Shown: positions 50,066 through 59,566 of the stretch, one piece after another | Layout: the number at the start of each line of letters is the position of its first letter | Numbering within the stretch: position 1 is the first letter of the stretch | Assembly (NCBI RefSeq): GCF_000744455.1 | Contig: NZ_JQLY01000001.1 | Location: 558,001-622,000, forward strand | Length of the DNA stretch: 64,000 nucleotides | Direction of reading: 5' to 3' | DNA from: Methanobacterium sp. SMA-27 | Lineage (GTDB): Archaea; Methanobacteriota; Methanobacteria; Methanobacteriales; Methanobacteriaceae | Notes under the pieces: model-generated | Seen by the model: the letters and a program-made list of their open reading frames with translations, nothing else | Databases searched by the model: none | Told to the model about the DNA's origin: nothing | Made by a program: the position numbers and the translations under genes

Positions 50066-52759
50066 ATGTATAATCTTGAAACCCTATTAATAACAGACGA
50101 TGTTATAGAGGCCAGTAAAATTACAAGATGGCTTGATTCATGGGATTATAATGTAAAAACAACAAGATTTTCAAATAACCAATTTTTCAGTGATGATTTA
50201 TTAAATAATGACTTAATTTTAGTTGATATAACTATTGAGGATGAAAATATTGGAAGGGAAGTCCTTGAAATTATTAAACAAAATATTAAAGTTCCTGTTA
50301 TTTATTTTACCTCCCCTACAGATGAAAAATTATTGAATTTACCCAAAAGTTTGTCATGTATTAGAAAACCGGTTAATTCAAAAGAACTGAAATTAACAAT
50401 GGAAATGGAGTTATACAAAAGCAAAATGGAAAGGGCACTTCATCAAAGCGAGAAGAAATACAAGCTCCTAGTCGAAAATGCAGATGATCCTATAGCAATT
50501 ATAAGTAAAGATGGTGAATTTGTTTTAGTTAACCCTAGTGCAGCACGATACTTTGGGGGAATTCCTGAAGATTTGAAAGGTAAAAATATGTGGGATATTT
50601 TCCCAAAACAATATGCTGATTCCCAGATGAAATCAATAGAAAATGTAATTGAGTCGGGTAAGGGTATTTTAACTAATGAAAAAACCAAAATAAATAACAG
50701 GGATAAATGGTTTAGTTCAAAAATACAGCCAATAAAAGATCCTGATGGTTCAATATCGAGTATTCAAATTATTGCACATGATATTACCCTTCAAAAGAAA
50801 ATTGAAAAAGATCTTATTGACAGGGAAAACTTTTTTTCTGGAACACTAAATGATATGCAAACATTTGTAGCTGTTTTAAAACCAACAGGAGAAGTTATTT
50901 TTGTAAATAATACTCCATTGGAAATTATAGGAAAAAAATTTAGTGATGTTGAGGGGCTATTGTTTTATGAAACACCTTGGTGGGATTATTCTGAAGAAGT
51001 TAAATCATCAATAAAACAAGACATTGAACTTTGTGCTATGGGAAAGACAATTGGACATGAAATCCAAGTGAACTCCTTAAACAGGATGATCTGGATAGAT
51101 TACAGCATGCACCCTATTTATGATTCAAATGGGAAAGTTAAATATTTGGTTCCAGAAGGAAGGGATATAAGTAATATTAAAAAAGCTAAAAAAGCTCTTA
51201 GTGCAGAAAAAAACAGATTTATGAGTCTTACCGAAAATGCACCATTTGGTATGGTGTTAATAGATGAAAATGGTGTTTACAAATATATAAATCCTAAATT
51301 CATAGACTTGTTTGGCTATGATCTAAATGAAATTCCTAATGGTAAAGAATGGTTTAAGCGAGCATTTCCTGATGTTGAAAAGAGGAGAGATGCAATTTTA
51401 ACATGGAAAAATGATTTTAAAGGCGCTGAACCCGGAGAAAAACGGCCAAGGACCTATGAAGTTTATTGTAAAAATGGAGAAAAGAAAATAGTGGACTTTG
51501 TACCAGTTTTGCTTGAAAACAATGAATATTTAATGACTGTTGACGATATAACCGAAAGACAAATTGCAGAAAATGCACTCCAACAGAGCGAAGAAAGATT
51601 CAGAACCGTTGCTAGTTCTGCAGTTGATGCCATAATAATTACAGATCTAGAAGGTAGAATAGTATTTTGCAACGACAGTCTTCAGAGAATATTCGGTTAC
51701 CATGAACATGATATTTTAGGAGAATCTGTGGACATGCTTATTCCCGGTCGTTACAAAGAAGAGTTCGTAAGAAGACAGGAAAAATTCAAGTTAACAGGTA
51801 AACATATGCTATCTGGAAAATTATTCGAGTCTTACGGTCACAGAAAGGATGGAAGTGAATTTCCAATTGAGATATCTATAACAGCATGGGATGTTGATGG
51901 TGAAAGGTTTACAACATCCATAATCAGGGATATAACAGAGCGCAAACTAGTTGAATATGAACTTAAAAGCAGTGAAGAAAAGTTCAGACAGATGACAGAA
52001 AATATTGAAGAGGTTTTCTGGATAATAGATCCAAAAATGAGTCAATTACTCTATATAAGCCCGGCTTATCAGAAGGTTTGGGGATGTAGCAGGGAAAGTC
52101 TTTTCGATAATCCAAGATCATGGATCGAATCAATACATCCTGAGGATAGAAAAGAGGTAATAGATACCATATTCAGAACATCACATGATATAAAAACAGA
52201 GAAAAAAAATGGGATAGAATATAGGATAAGACGGCCAGATGGCAGTATTCGGTGGATATGGGGAAAGGCTTTTACACTCAGAAAAGAGGACCCTAAAATT
52301 CAACGTATTGCAGGTGTTGCAGTTGATATAACACAACGAAAAAAGGCAGAAGAGAAGTATAGAAACCTTTTTGATAACATTAGTGTTGGTGTTTACAGAT
52401 GTACAGTAGGGCCCCATAGTAAGTTTGTAGATGCAAATCCCGCACTTCTTGACATGTTCGGATATAAAAAAACAGAGATCCTTGCAATCAAAGCTTCATA
52501 TCTTTTCCAGGACAGTGAAGACAAAATTAAATTCGATTATAAAATAATGAAATTTGGACATGTTAAAAATGAAGAACTTAGATTTAAGAAGCACGATGGC
52601 ACACCATTCACAGCATCGGTATCTGCTTTTGTTATTAAAGATGATTTTGGAAATATAAAGTATTATGATGGAGTTATCCAAGACATAACCAAAATCAAAG
52701 AAATGGAGAAAACAATTAAGATTACAGATCCAATTGCACTTTTCAACAAATCCGAATAA
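50066..52759 (+). CDS. REC-like plus six-PAS sensor protein without kinase domain
   Basis: 897 residues. An N-terminal receiver-like domain (about 3-115; LITDD, Asp in LILVDIT, RKPV) is followed by about six PAS domains (roughly 130-250, 255-370, 378-500, 505-628, 632-755, 760-875), several ending with the DITxxK PAC signature. The protein ends shortly after the last PAS (KEMEKTIKITDPIALFNKSE) with no histidine kinase, cyclase or other output domain. It may act as a scaffold or receive phosphate and signal by contact. Large and intact; no membrane helix. Confidence 0.85.
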   Translation: MYNLETLLITDDVIEASKITRWLDSWDYNVKTTRFSNNQFFSDDLLNNDLILVDITIEDENIGREVLEIIKQNIKVPVIYFTSPTDEKLLNLPKSLSCIRKPVNSKELKLTMEMELYKSKMERALHQSEKKYKLLVENADDPIAIISKDGEFVLVNPSAARYFGGIPEDLKGKNMWDIFPKQYADSQMKSIENVIESGKGILTNEKTKINNRDKWFSSKIQPIKDPDGSISSIQIIAHDITLQKKIEKDLIDRENFFSGTLNDMQTFVAVLKPTGEVIFVNNTPLEIIGKKFSDVEGLLFYETPWWDYSEEVKSSIKQDIELCAMGKTIGHEIQVNSLNRMIWIDYSMHPIYDSNGKVKYLVPEGRDISNIKKAKKALSAEKNRFMSLTENAPFGMVLIDENGVYKYINPKFIDLFGYDLNEIPNGKEWFKRAFPDVEKRRDAILTWKNDFKGAEPGEKRPRTYEVYCKNGEKKIVDFVPVLLENNEYLMTVDDITERQIAENALQQSEERFRTVASSAVDAIIITDLEGRIVFCNDSLQRIFGYHEHDILGESVDMLIPGRYKEEFVRRQEKFKLTGKHMLSGKLFESYGHRKDGSEFPIEISITAWDVDGERFTTSIIRDITERKLVEYELKSSEEKFRQMTENIEEVFWIIDPKMSQLLYISPAYQKVWGCSRESLFDNPRSWIESIHPEDRKEVIDTIFRTSHDIKTEKKNGIEYRIRRPDGSIRWIWGKAFTLRKEDPKIQRIAGVAVDITQRKKAEEKYRNLFDNISVGVYRCTVGPHSKFVDANPALLDMFGYKKTEILAIKASYLFQDSEDKIKFDYKIMKFGHVKNEELRFKKHDGTPFTASVSAFVIKDDFGNIKYYDGVIQDITKIKEMEKTIKITDPIALFNKSE

Positions 52760-52946
52760 AAAAAAACATATGTTCGGTTTAAATATATTTAAAATGTTTT
52801 TTAAGACTAATTTTCAACTAATTCCTTTAAATTTTTGATAATATTATATTTTTCCTTTTCAAATTAAAAATTTTACATTAACATTATAAACAAAGGATTT
52901 CATATTGAGAATTGTAATTAAATTAAGAATTAAAAAGAGGTATTCT

Positions 52947-53132
52947 ATGGGCTGCGTTACTATCTGTATATCAGACGAACTTGAAATTGCATTTAGACGA
53001 CTTGTAAGATTAAAATATGGGGAAAAACAGGGTAAAATATCTCGAGGTGCCACGGAAGCAATATTTGACTGGTGTCAAAGAGAGAGAATTAAACTTCTGG
53101 ACGAAGACCAGTTATTTGAGGATGAAAGGTGA
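52947..53132 (+). CDS. Ribbon-helix-helix-like DNA-binding protein
   Basis: 61 residues from ATG 52947: GCVTICISDELEIAFRRLVRL matches the strand-helix start of RHH proteins, followed by KISRGATEAIFDWCQRE as the second helix. GAGGT precedes the ATG. The next gene starts four bases after its stop. Small RHH proteins with an adjacent small gene are often antitoxin-toxin pairs, but a regulator pair is equally possible. Confidence 0.65.
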   Translation: MGCVTICISDELEIAFRRLVRLKYGEKQGKISRGATEAIFDWCQRERIKLLDEDQLFEDER

Positions 53133-53136
53133 TAAT

Positions 53137-53454
53137 ATGGTAAATGATAACTATAAAGATCCATCCGACCAAGGGCTTGATCTCGAGGGCATATCCAAAG
53201 AAGTGGATAAATTTCTTGAAGAGAAGGAAAAATACATAAAAGAATCAATAATTGGAACCAGAACAATTGAAGAACTAGAAGATTTTACTCTAGATGTTGG
53301 TATTAAAAAAACCTATTTGTGTACAAAAAATAGTAAAAAAGCCTATCCTGTACTTGCCAAGGTGGTTGAACTCTTTATACAGGTTTACGGGGCAACTGTT
53401 ACAATGTACCCTAAAGGTGAGAGGGTTATTCTTAACGATAACCTTTTGACATAA
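53137..53454 (+). CDS. Conserved small protein paired with RHH gene
   Basis: 105 residues from ATG 53137, which has a GGTGAT binding site inside the end of the RHH gene. The frame is also open far upstream (to 53017), but that part overlaps the RHH gene. It has an acidic N-terminal helix region (DLEGISKEVDKFLEEKEKYI) and a compact C-terminal part (KKAYPVLAKVVELFIQVYGATVTMYPKG). No toxin motif recognised. Confidence 0.6.
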   Translation: MVNDNYKDPSDQGLDLEGISKEVDKFLEEKEKYIKESIIGTRTIEELEDFTLDVGIKKTYLCTKNSKKAYPVLAKVVELFIQVYGATVTMYPKGERVILNDNLLT

Positions 53455-53552
53455 TTTCATGAATATTTCTATTTGTTAGATTGATAGTTTTTAGACAGAG
53501 GTTTCATCTTAACGATAACATTTTTTTTTGAATGGAAAAAAACCTGTCTATC

Positions 53553-53738
53553 CTATATTCTTGGTTCTGGCATGAGATAATATTCATTTCTCATTTTAAT
53601 CAGTTGCTTCATCATTTTAGAATTGAGTTCCAACATTTCATTGTAAAGTTCATCATATTTCTGGCTTGAAGGATCATCTTTAATTAACATAATCTCATTG
53701 AATTTAATGTCAAATTCTTTTTTAAGTTCAATTAACAT
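53553..53738 (-). CDS. Small coiled-coil protein
   Basis: 61 residues, helical throughout (ELKKEFDIKFNEIMLIKDD, then YNEMLELNSKMMKQLIKMRN), with a short proline end. No family recognised. A weak GGGGT site precedes the ATG. Confidence 0.5.
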   Translation of the reverse strand: MLIELKKEFDIKFNEIMLIKDDPSSQKYDELYNEMLELNSKMMKQLIKMRNEYYLMPEPRI

Positions 53739-54013
53739 TTTTTTACCCCATTTATATAATTTAAAAACTTCTATTGTATTAGATAGTTATGTTATATAAT
53801 TGGAACGAGGTTTTTAAACTTTTGAAAGTATCGATATGAAAATAATGGTAATTCCTTCAAGTTTCGTATTTGAAAACCAATTTTAAGAGTTTAAAATCTT
53901 AATAAAAGCTTTTTTATTGTCTATTTTCTTAAAATAAATCCAAAACGTTTATATATTAAATCTCTTATAAATGTACTATATGACATAAAATTTTAGATAG
54001 GAGGCATTAAATC

Positions 54014-54835
54014 GTGAATGGCGGTAACATAATCAAAAGTCTGGGGGTGTTGGTGACTCTGTTGATTTTTATCTCTGCATCATATGCCGCGGATCCAACA
54101 GATTTATCCACCACAAACACTCCAGCACAGGGAACAATTGATCAGACAGATTCCGGATTAAATGACGGTACTGGAGTAGATGACGGTACTGGAGTAGATG
54201 ACGGTACTGGAGTAGATGACGGTACTGGAGTAGATGACGGTACTGGAGTAGATGACGGTACTGGAGTAGATGACGGTACTGGAGTAGATGACGGTACTGG
54301 AGTAGATGACGGTACTGGAGTAGATGACGGTACTGGAGTAGATGACGGTACTGGAGTAGATGACGGTACTGGAGTAGATGACGGTACTGGAGTAGATGAC
54401 GGTACTGGAGTAGATGACGGTACTGGAGTAGATGACGGTACTGGAGTAGATGACGGTACTGGAGTAGATGACGGAAACAATATAGTTGACCCTATAAACG
54501 ATGGCACCGACCCTCTGTATTATACAATGAGTATTGAAACAACAGGAAATCTTGACGCAGCAAACGATGATGGAGTTACAGATTCTGGGTCTAGTGTTGA
54601 TGATAGCTCTGATGTAAATGATGGTGTTTACACTTTAACATCTGGAGATAGTAAACAATACAAAACTAACTTACAGAAGGAAACAGGAATAAGTTCCGCA
54701 CAAAACAACTCAACAGACCCACAACAAGTAACAGATACAATACCTATGCAAAAAACTGGATCACCTATTCTACCCGGATTAGTAGGTATACTATGTATAA
54801 TGGGCGGTTTAGTAGCAAACAAAATAAGACCATAA
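54014..54835 (+). CDS. Secreted, membrane-anchored repeat protein
   Basis: 273 residues. It starts at GTG with GGAGG nine bases upstream and has a signal peptide (about 1-25, ending SYAADP). Residues about 51-152 are 17 identical units of six residues (DGTGVD), followed by an Asp/Ser/Thr-rich region and a C-terminal hydrophobic helix (ILPGLVGILCIMGGLVANKIRP) that would anchor it at the surface. The acidic repeat DGTGVD could bind calcium. It is probably a cell-surface or adhesion protein. Confidence 0.8.
   Translation: MNGGNIIKSLGVLVTLLIFISASYAADPTDLSTTNTPAQGTIDQTDSGLNDGTGVDDGTGVDDGTGVDDGTGVDDGTGVDDGTGVDDGTGVDDGTGVDDGTGVDDGTGVDDGTGVDDGTGVDDGTGVDDGTGVDDGTGVDDGTGVDDGTGVDDGNNIVDPINDGTDPLYYTMSIETTGNLDAANDDGVTDSGSSVDDSSDVNDGVYTLTSGDSKQYKTNLQKETGISSAQNNSTDPQQVTDTIPMQKTGSPILPGLVGILCIMGGLVANKIRP
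54164..54469 (+). repeat. 17 perfect tandem copies of an 18-bp unit
   Basis: The unit GACGGTACTGGAGTAGAT is repeated 17 times without a single change (306 bp). Perfect identity at the DNA level, including third positions, means recent expansion or ongoing homogenisation. The copy number is likely to vary between strains and to be misassembled from short reads. Confidence 0.92.
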
Positions 54836-54960
54836 AAATTTCTTATTTTTTATTTTTTTCTCATTTTTACACTTGCACTTAATAACAAGTTTTTTGGTGA
54901 TATTATCACTTAATTTTAATAAAAAGTATATATATTAATGGATTTTTAAAACAAATAATC

Positions 54961-55137
54961 ATGAAGTTAAAAAAAGTTGAAGGTAAAACAATTCAAGAAT
55001 GCGATTATGAAAATGATAATGCTAAAATATTATTCACAGATGGAACACTATTGGAATTTGAAATGTGTTTAGATGGAGATCCTCCTTTGCTGAATGTTTT
55101 CCTTACTAAGCCTGGAAAAGAACGTAAACGGTATTAA
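54961..55137 (+). CDS. Small DUF2442-like/unknown protein, 58 residues
   Basis: An open frame starting MKLKKVEGKTIQEC and ending KPGKERKRY, with the pattern AKILFTDGTLLEFEMCLDGD of a small beta fold. TATA-like AAAGTATATATT lies about 25 bases before the ATG, so it may be leaderless. It resembles small DUF-type proteins that read 'FxDGxxLxF' but I cannot name it. Confidence 0.55.
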   Translation: MKLKKVEGKTIQECDYENDNAKILFTDGTLLEFEMCLDGDPPLLNVFLTKPGKERKRY

Positions 55138-55157
55138 AATAAATTAACAGCTTTTTA

Positions 55158-55333
55158 ATGAAACATACAAAGTATACTAAATTTCTTTAAGATATTATTT
55201 CATCGGTATTATATCAATTTTAATTGGAGCAATACTTGTCTATACAAATCATAATCAGGTTTATTATTCAATAATGGGGATTGGATTATTATTTTTAGTT
55301 TTTGGGATAAATGAAACGATGAAATCTGTATAA
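55158..55333 (+). pseudogene. Possible small two-helix membrane protein, frameshifted
   Basis: ATG 55158 opens MKHTKYTKF and stops after one more codon, but the next frame continues as LRYYFIGIISILIGAILVY then YYSIMGIGLLFLVFGINETMKSV to a TAA at 55333. One missing base in the T/A-rich stretch near 55182-55190 would join them. Evidence is limited to hydrophobic character. Confidence 0.35.
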
Positions 55334-55530
55334 TTATTATATGGGTTGATATTTTTTGTTTACACTTGCAATCTATAACTGGTTTTAAAGGTGAGAAGGT
55401 ATTTCTTAAGGATAACCTTTATTTTTATTTTACATAAATTCATTTAATAATATTTTTTAATATTATTAAAAAAGTTGCAACTTTAATACAAAATCTGAAA
55501 AATTAGATATTTAGATTCATTTTTAAATAT

Positions 55531-55578
55531 ATAGATATGCAGGCAACACACTATTATGATCTGGTCAGTATCCACTAT
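55531..55578 (+). repeat. Repeated intergenic element, copy 2
   Basis: TGCAGGCAACACAC and ATGATCTGGTCAGTATCCACT, as in copies 1 and 3. TATA-like TTTTAAATATATAG lies just upstream and a T-rich run (T8) follows at about 55589. The PAS kinase start (55676) is about 100 bases downstream. Confidence 0.72.
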
Positions 55579-55675
55579 TTTTATCATTTTTTTTATTTAA
55601 CAATTTATATTAATGTTCACTAACAAAGTTATTAATATAAATAATTGGTTTTTATTTTTTTTAGGTGTGGATTGG

Positions 55676-57926
55676 ATGGATGAAGAAATTCAATTGTTGG
55701 CTAATGTTGTGGAATCTTCAGATGATGCGATTATTAGTAAATCTCTTGATGGTATTATAACTTCTTGGAACAAAGGGGCAGAACACATATATGGATATTC
55801 AGCTGAGGAAATTATAGGAAAAAATATATCTATATTGGCGCCGCCTCAACTTAAAGATGAAGTAAATCAATTAATTAATAAAATTAAAGATGGAAAAAAA
55901 GTTTATCATTATGATACTTTCAGAATTACTAAAGACTCTAAAAAAGTAAATGTTTCAATTAGTTTATCTCCAATTTTTGATAACTCTAAAAATCTGATTG
56001 GAATCTCAACAATCGCAAGAGATATCACCAAGCAAAAGAAATCAGAGTTAGCTTTAAAAGAAAGTGAAGAGAAATATCGGTCTATTTCTTTGAAAATAGT
56101 ATGGACGCTGTTTTACTTACAAAACCTAATGGTACTATTTTGGATGTTAATCCTGCAAGTGAAAAATTATTTGGATACTCCAAAAAGGAAATGATTGAAT
56201 TGGGTAGACAAGGAATTATTGATTCTGATGATCCTAGATTACCCGGATTGATAGAAGAAATAGAACATAAAGGGAAAACAAAAGGTGAACTCATCTTTGT
56301 AAAAAAAGATGGGTCAAAATTCCCTGCTGAAATATCATCAAACATATTCCGAGAAAAGGATGGAATTGAAAAAACAATTATGGTGATAAGTGATATTTCA
56401 GATCGTTTAAAAGCCGAAGAAACCTAAAAGAAAGTGAACTAAAGTACAAAGAGATATTCAACAATGCAAATGACATGATAAGCCTAAATCTAATAAAAGA
56501 TAACGGTCTTCCCGGAAAATTCATCGATATAAATCAGATTGGCATAGAAAGGTTAGGTTACTCTCATAATGAATTTTTGACCATGACTCCTGCAGATATA
56601 GTATCCCCTGAAAAACAATCTGAACTCCCAAAAAATGCATTAAAACTCTCTGAAAAAGGGCATGCTGAATTTGAGATAATTCACCAAACCAAAGATGGGA
56701 AAAAAATACCTGTTGAAATTAGTAATCATCTTTTTGAAATTAAAGGAAATAAAGTTGCACTTGCAATCTCTCGAGATATTACCGAACGTAAGAAAACCGG
56801 ACAATTACTTGAAAATGCTTATATATCTGTTAAAAAACAAGCGGCAGAAGTGGTGGCTGCTAATATTGTTCTTAAAGCGGAAATTAAAGAACGTAAAAGA
56901 ATGGAGCAAATTATTCGTGATAATGTTTTAAGAATGAATCTTGCTTTAGAATCGGCTGATATGGGTGCTTTAGATTTGGATATATTGAACGATACTTCAA
57001 TCAGAACATTGGATCATGATATAATATTTGGTTATAATTCGCTTTTACCAGAATGGGGTTTAAAAATATTTTTTGAGCATGTTTTACCTGATGATCTTGA
57101 ATATGTCCATGGAAGATTTGAAAAATCTTATGAAACTAACAAATTATATTTCCAATGCAGAATCATCAGAGCTGATAAAGAAATAAGGTGGATTGAAGCA
57201 TATGGAAATGTTTATAAGGATGATGAAGGCGTACCCATCCGAATTTTAGGAGTTATTAGTGATATTACAGAACGTAAAGAAACTGAGACCCAATTGTTAG
57301 CAACTGTAAAAGAAAAAGAGCTTTTATTAAGGGAAATACATCATCGGGTTAAAAATAATATGCAAATTATTTCCAGCCTATTAAATCTCCAATCTTCCCA
57401 AGTTTTTGATAAAAGAGATACTGACCTTTTCACTGTAGTTCAGGACAGGGTTAAATCAATGGGCCTTATTCACGGAAATTTATATCAATCTAAAGATTTA
57501 TCAAGTATCAATTTTAACGATTATTCAAATACTTTAATATCTGAACTTATAGCAACATACGCAGTCAATTCTAACATCAATTTGGTAACCAATATTGTGG
57601 ATATTTCACTCAATATAGAAACAGCCATACCCTTAGGTCTGATCATAAATGAACTAGTTACCAACAGTCTTAAACACGCCTTTCCAGATTCTAAAGGTGA
57701 AATATCAATAACTGTACATGTTAAAGGTGAAGAACTTGAACTAATATTCAAGGATAATGGTGTGGGATTACCCGAAGACTTTAATATTGAAAACCCGAAA
57801 AAACTGGGATTAATACTAGTAAACAACCTAGTAGAACAAATTGAAGGCACAATCAAACTAGAACAGAGGCACGGAACAGAATTTAAAATCAAATTTAAAG
57901 AATTAAAATACAAAGAAAGGGTATAG
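55676..57926 (+). pseudogene. Multi-PAS HisKA_2 histidine kinase with two frameshifts
   Basis: Three frames join into one sensor kinase. Part 1 (from ATG 55676, GGTGTGG upstream) is a PAS domain ending DITKQKK and runs to EEKYRSI. Near 56083-56092 one base is missing; part 2 then gives FENSMDAVLLTKPNGTILDVN, a second PAS ending with RLKAEE. Near 56425 another base is missing; part 3 gives LKESELKYKEIFNNANDMISL and two more PAS domains, then HisKA_2 ([11 protein letters not shown]) and HATPase (DNGVGLP). The full protein would have about 750 residues. The C-terminal half alone (from 56475) could still be made. Confidence 0.82.
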
Positions 57927-58317
57927 AAATTATGATATCCTTAAAATTCGTTTTTATGTCCTAAGAAGTGGAATTAACCCAATCCCTATCCTAAACCCCG
58001 CATTTTTTATATCAATTTTAATATTTTAGTATTACTATTTATTTGAAAATTCAAAAATTTAGTTATTTCAATTAGAATCCATGGTTAGTATGCAGGCAAC
58101 ACACCTTATAAATCTGGTCAGTATCCACTTATTCATTTTTTTTATTTCTAAGAATTTTACTATTTTTTAATAATAATTCTTGCATAGTATTCCAATTGAA
58201 TATTCAATGATTCAAAACAAAGTATCAGTGTTAAAAAGGATATTCCCTCTAAACTTATTTTGCATAATAATAAAAGATATTAAGAATATTTGTTTACAAT
58301 AACTGTTGGAGATAGAA
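57927..58317. other. Intergenic region holding repeat element copy 3
   Basis: About 390 bases between the kinase and the geranylgeranyl-reductase gene. Apart from repeat copy 3 and the T run after it, nothing with coding character was seen. Confidence 0.6.
58085..58132 (+). repeat. Repeated intergenic element, copy 3
   Basis: TTAGTATGCAGGCAACACAC followed by ATCTGGTCAGTATCCACTTA. It is followed by a T8 run at about 58135-58143. It lies 160 bases after the kinase stop and about 185 before the geranylgeranyl-reductase start. Confidence 0.72.
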
Positions 58318-59490
58318 ATGAAGTATGATGTAGTTGTAGTAGGTGGTCGAGTAGCTGGATCTACTTCGTCTCTTTTTGCATCTAAAGGTGGTTTAGATGT
58401 ATTAATGATTGAAAAAAGACAATAAATTGGAACTCCAGTCCAATGCGGTGAAGCTACAACGACTGATACATTTAAAACCCTTGAAATGAAACCTTCCGAG
58501 AAATACTTGTGCACAGAATTAAAGGGTGCAGATATTTACGCCCCAAATGATACTCACTTCCGAGTTAGTGGAGAAAATGTATACAAATTCAAAGAAGGTT
58601 ATGTATTAGAAAGGAAAATTTTCGATAAAGAGCTTGCAATAGAATCAGCTAAAGCTGGAACAGACATAATGGTTAAAACTACGGTTAAAGATCTTATAAA
58701 AAGGGATGGGCAAGTTTGTGGAGTTGTTGCAAAGCATCTAGGAAAAACATTCGAAATAAAAGCAGATATTGTGATAGCGGCCGATGGTCTTGAATCCACT
58801 ACAGCAAGAATTGCAGGACTTAAAAATGTTAATAAAGTTGGAGATATAGGATCTTGTGCCCAGTATGAGATGGTTGGTATTGATACAGATCCAAACTATA
58901 TGCAATTACATTTCGGCAAGCATATTGCTCCGGGAGGATTTTTATGGATATTTCCTAAGGGCAATGGAGTTGCAAATGTGGGTTTAGGTGTCAGGAACAC
59001 AAAGGAAACAGCATATCATTACCTAAATACATTCATAAAAAAATTGAAAGCAACACCTGTTGAACTTAATATTGGAGGAGTACCAATTTCAGGACCTATA
59101 GACAAAACCTTTTCATCCGGAATTATGGTAGTTGGAGATGCAGCAGGACAAACAGACCCAATAACAGGGGCAGGTATAGAAAATACGGTTACATGTGCTA
59201 GAATTGCTGGAGAAGTTGCTGTAGACTCTATTGAAAATGGAGATACATCAAGTAGTTTTCTTAAAAGATATGAAGATCTGTGGAGGTTAGCCATAGGTAA
59301 TAATATTGAAAATTCGCTGAGATATAGGAAAATTTTTGATAAACTCACAGATAATGATTTTAATATTCTAGCAGAATTTTTAAAAAATAATGATCCAAAC
59401 TCAATTTCAAAACTATCAATACTTAAATTTCTAAAGAACAATCCACATCTTATAACACTTTTATTAGGCATTTTTATCCAAAAAACATGA
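58318..59490 (+). pseudogene. Geranylgeranyl reductase-family flavoprotein with in-frame TAA
   Basis: FAD enzyme of the archaeal GGR family, which saturates double bonds of isoprenoid chains in membrane lipids or quinone-like side chains. ATG 58318 has GGAGAT upstream and starts MKYDVVVVGGRVAGSTSS, the FAD motif. After EKRQ comes TAA (58423-58425) and the same frame continues IGTPVQCGEA, where the family has a glutamate (GAA) at the stop position. The rest is complete: PVQCGE, GGFLWIFPKGNGVANVGLG and GDAAGQTDPITGAGI. A start at 58486 would lose the FAD motif. It lies 76 bases before a UbiA prenyltransferase gene. Confidence 0.82.
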
Positions 59491-59566
59491 CAAAATATTT
59501 AATCATAAAAAACTAATATAATAACATTAGACTAGTATTTGACTTAATAATATTCTTCTGATTAGA

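Noticed and set aside
53017..53136. Upstream extension of the gene at 53137
   Set aside because: It overlaps the RHH gene in another frame, and the GGTGAT site before ATG 53137 marks the start.
54164..54469. Possible CRISPR-like repeat array
   Set aside because: The units are directly adjacent with no spacers and are in frame within a coding sequence.
54142..54507. A long open frame on the minus strand across the 18-bp repeats (repeated PVPSST)
   Set aside because: It exists only because the 18-bp unit lacks stops in that frame; it has no binding site and the plus-strand gene has signal peptide and anchor.
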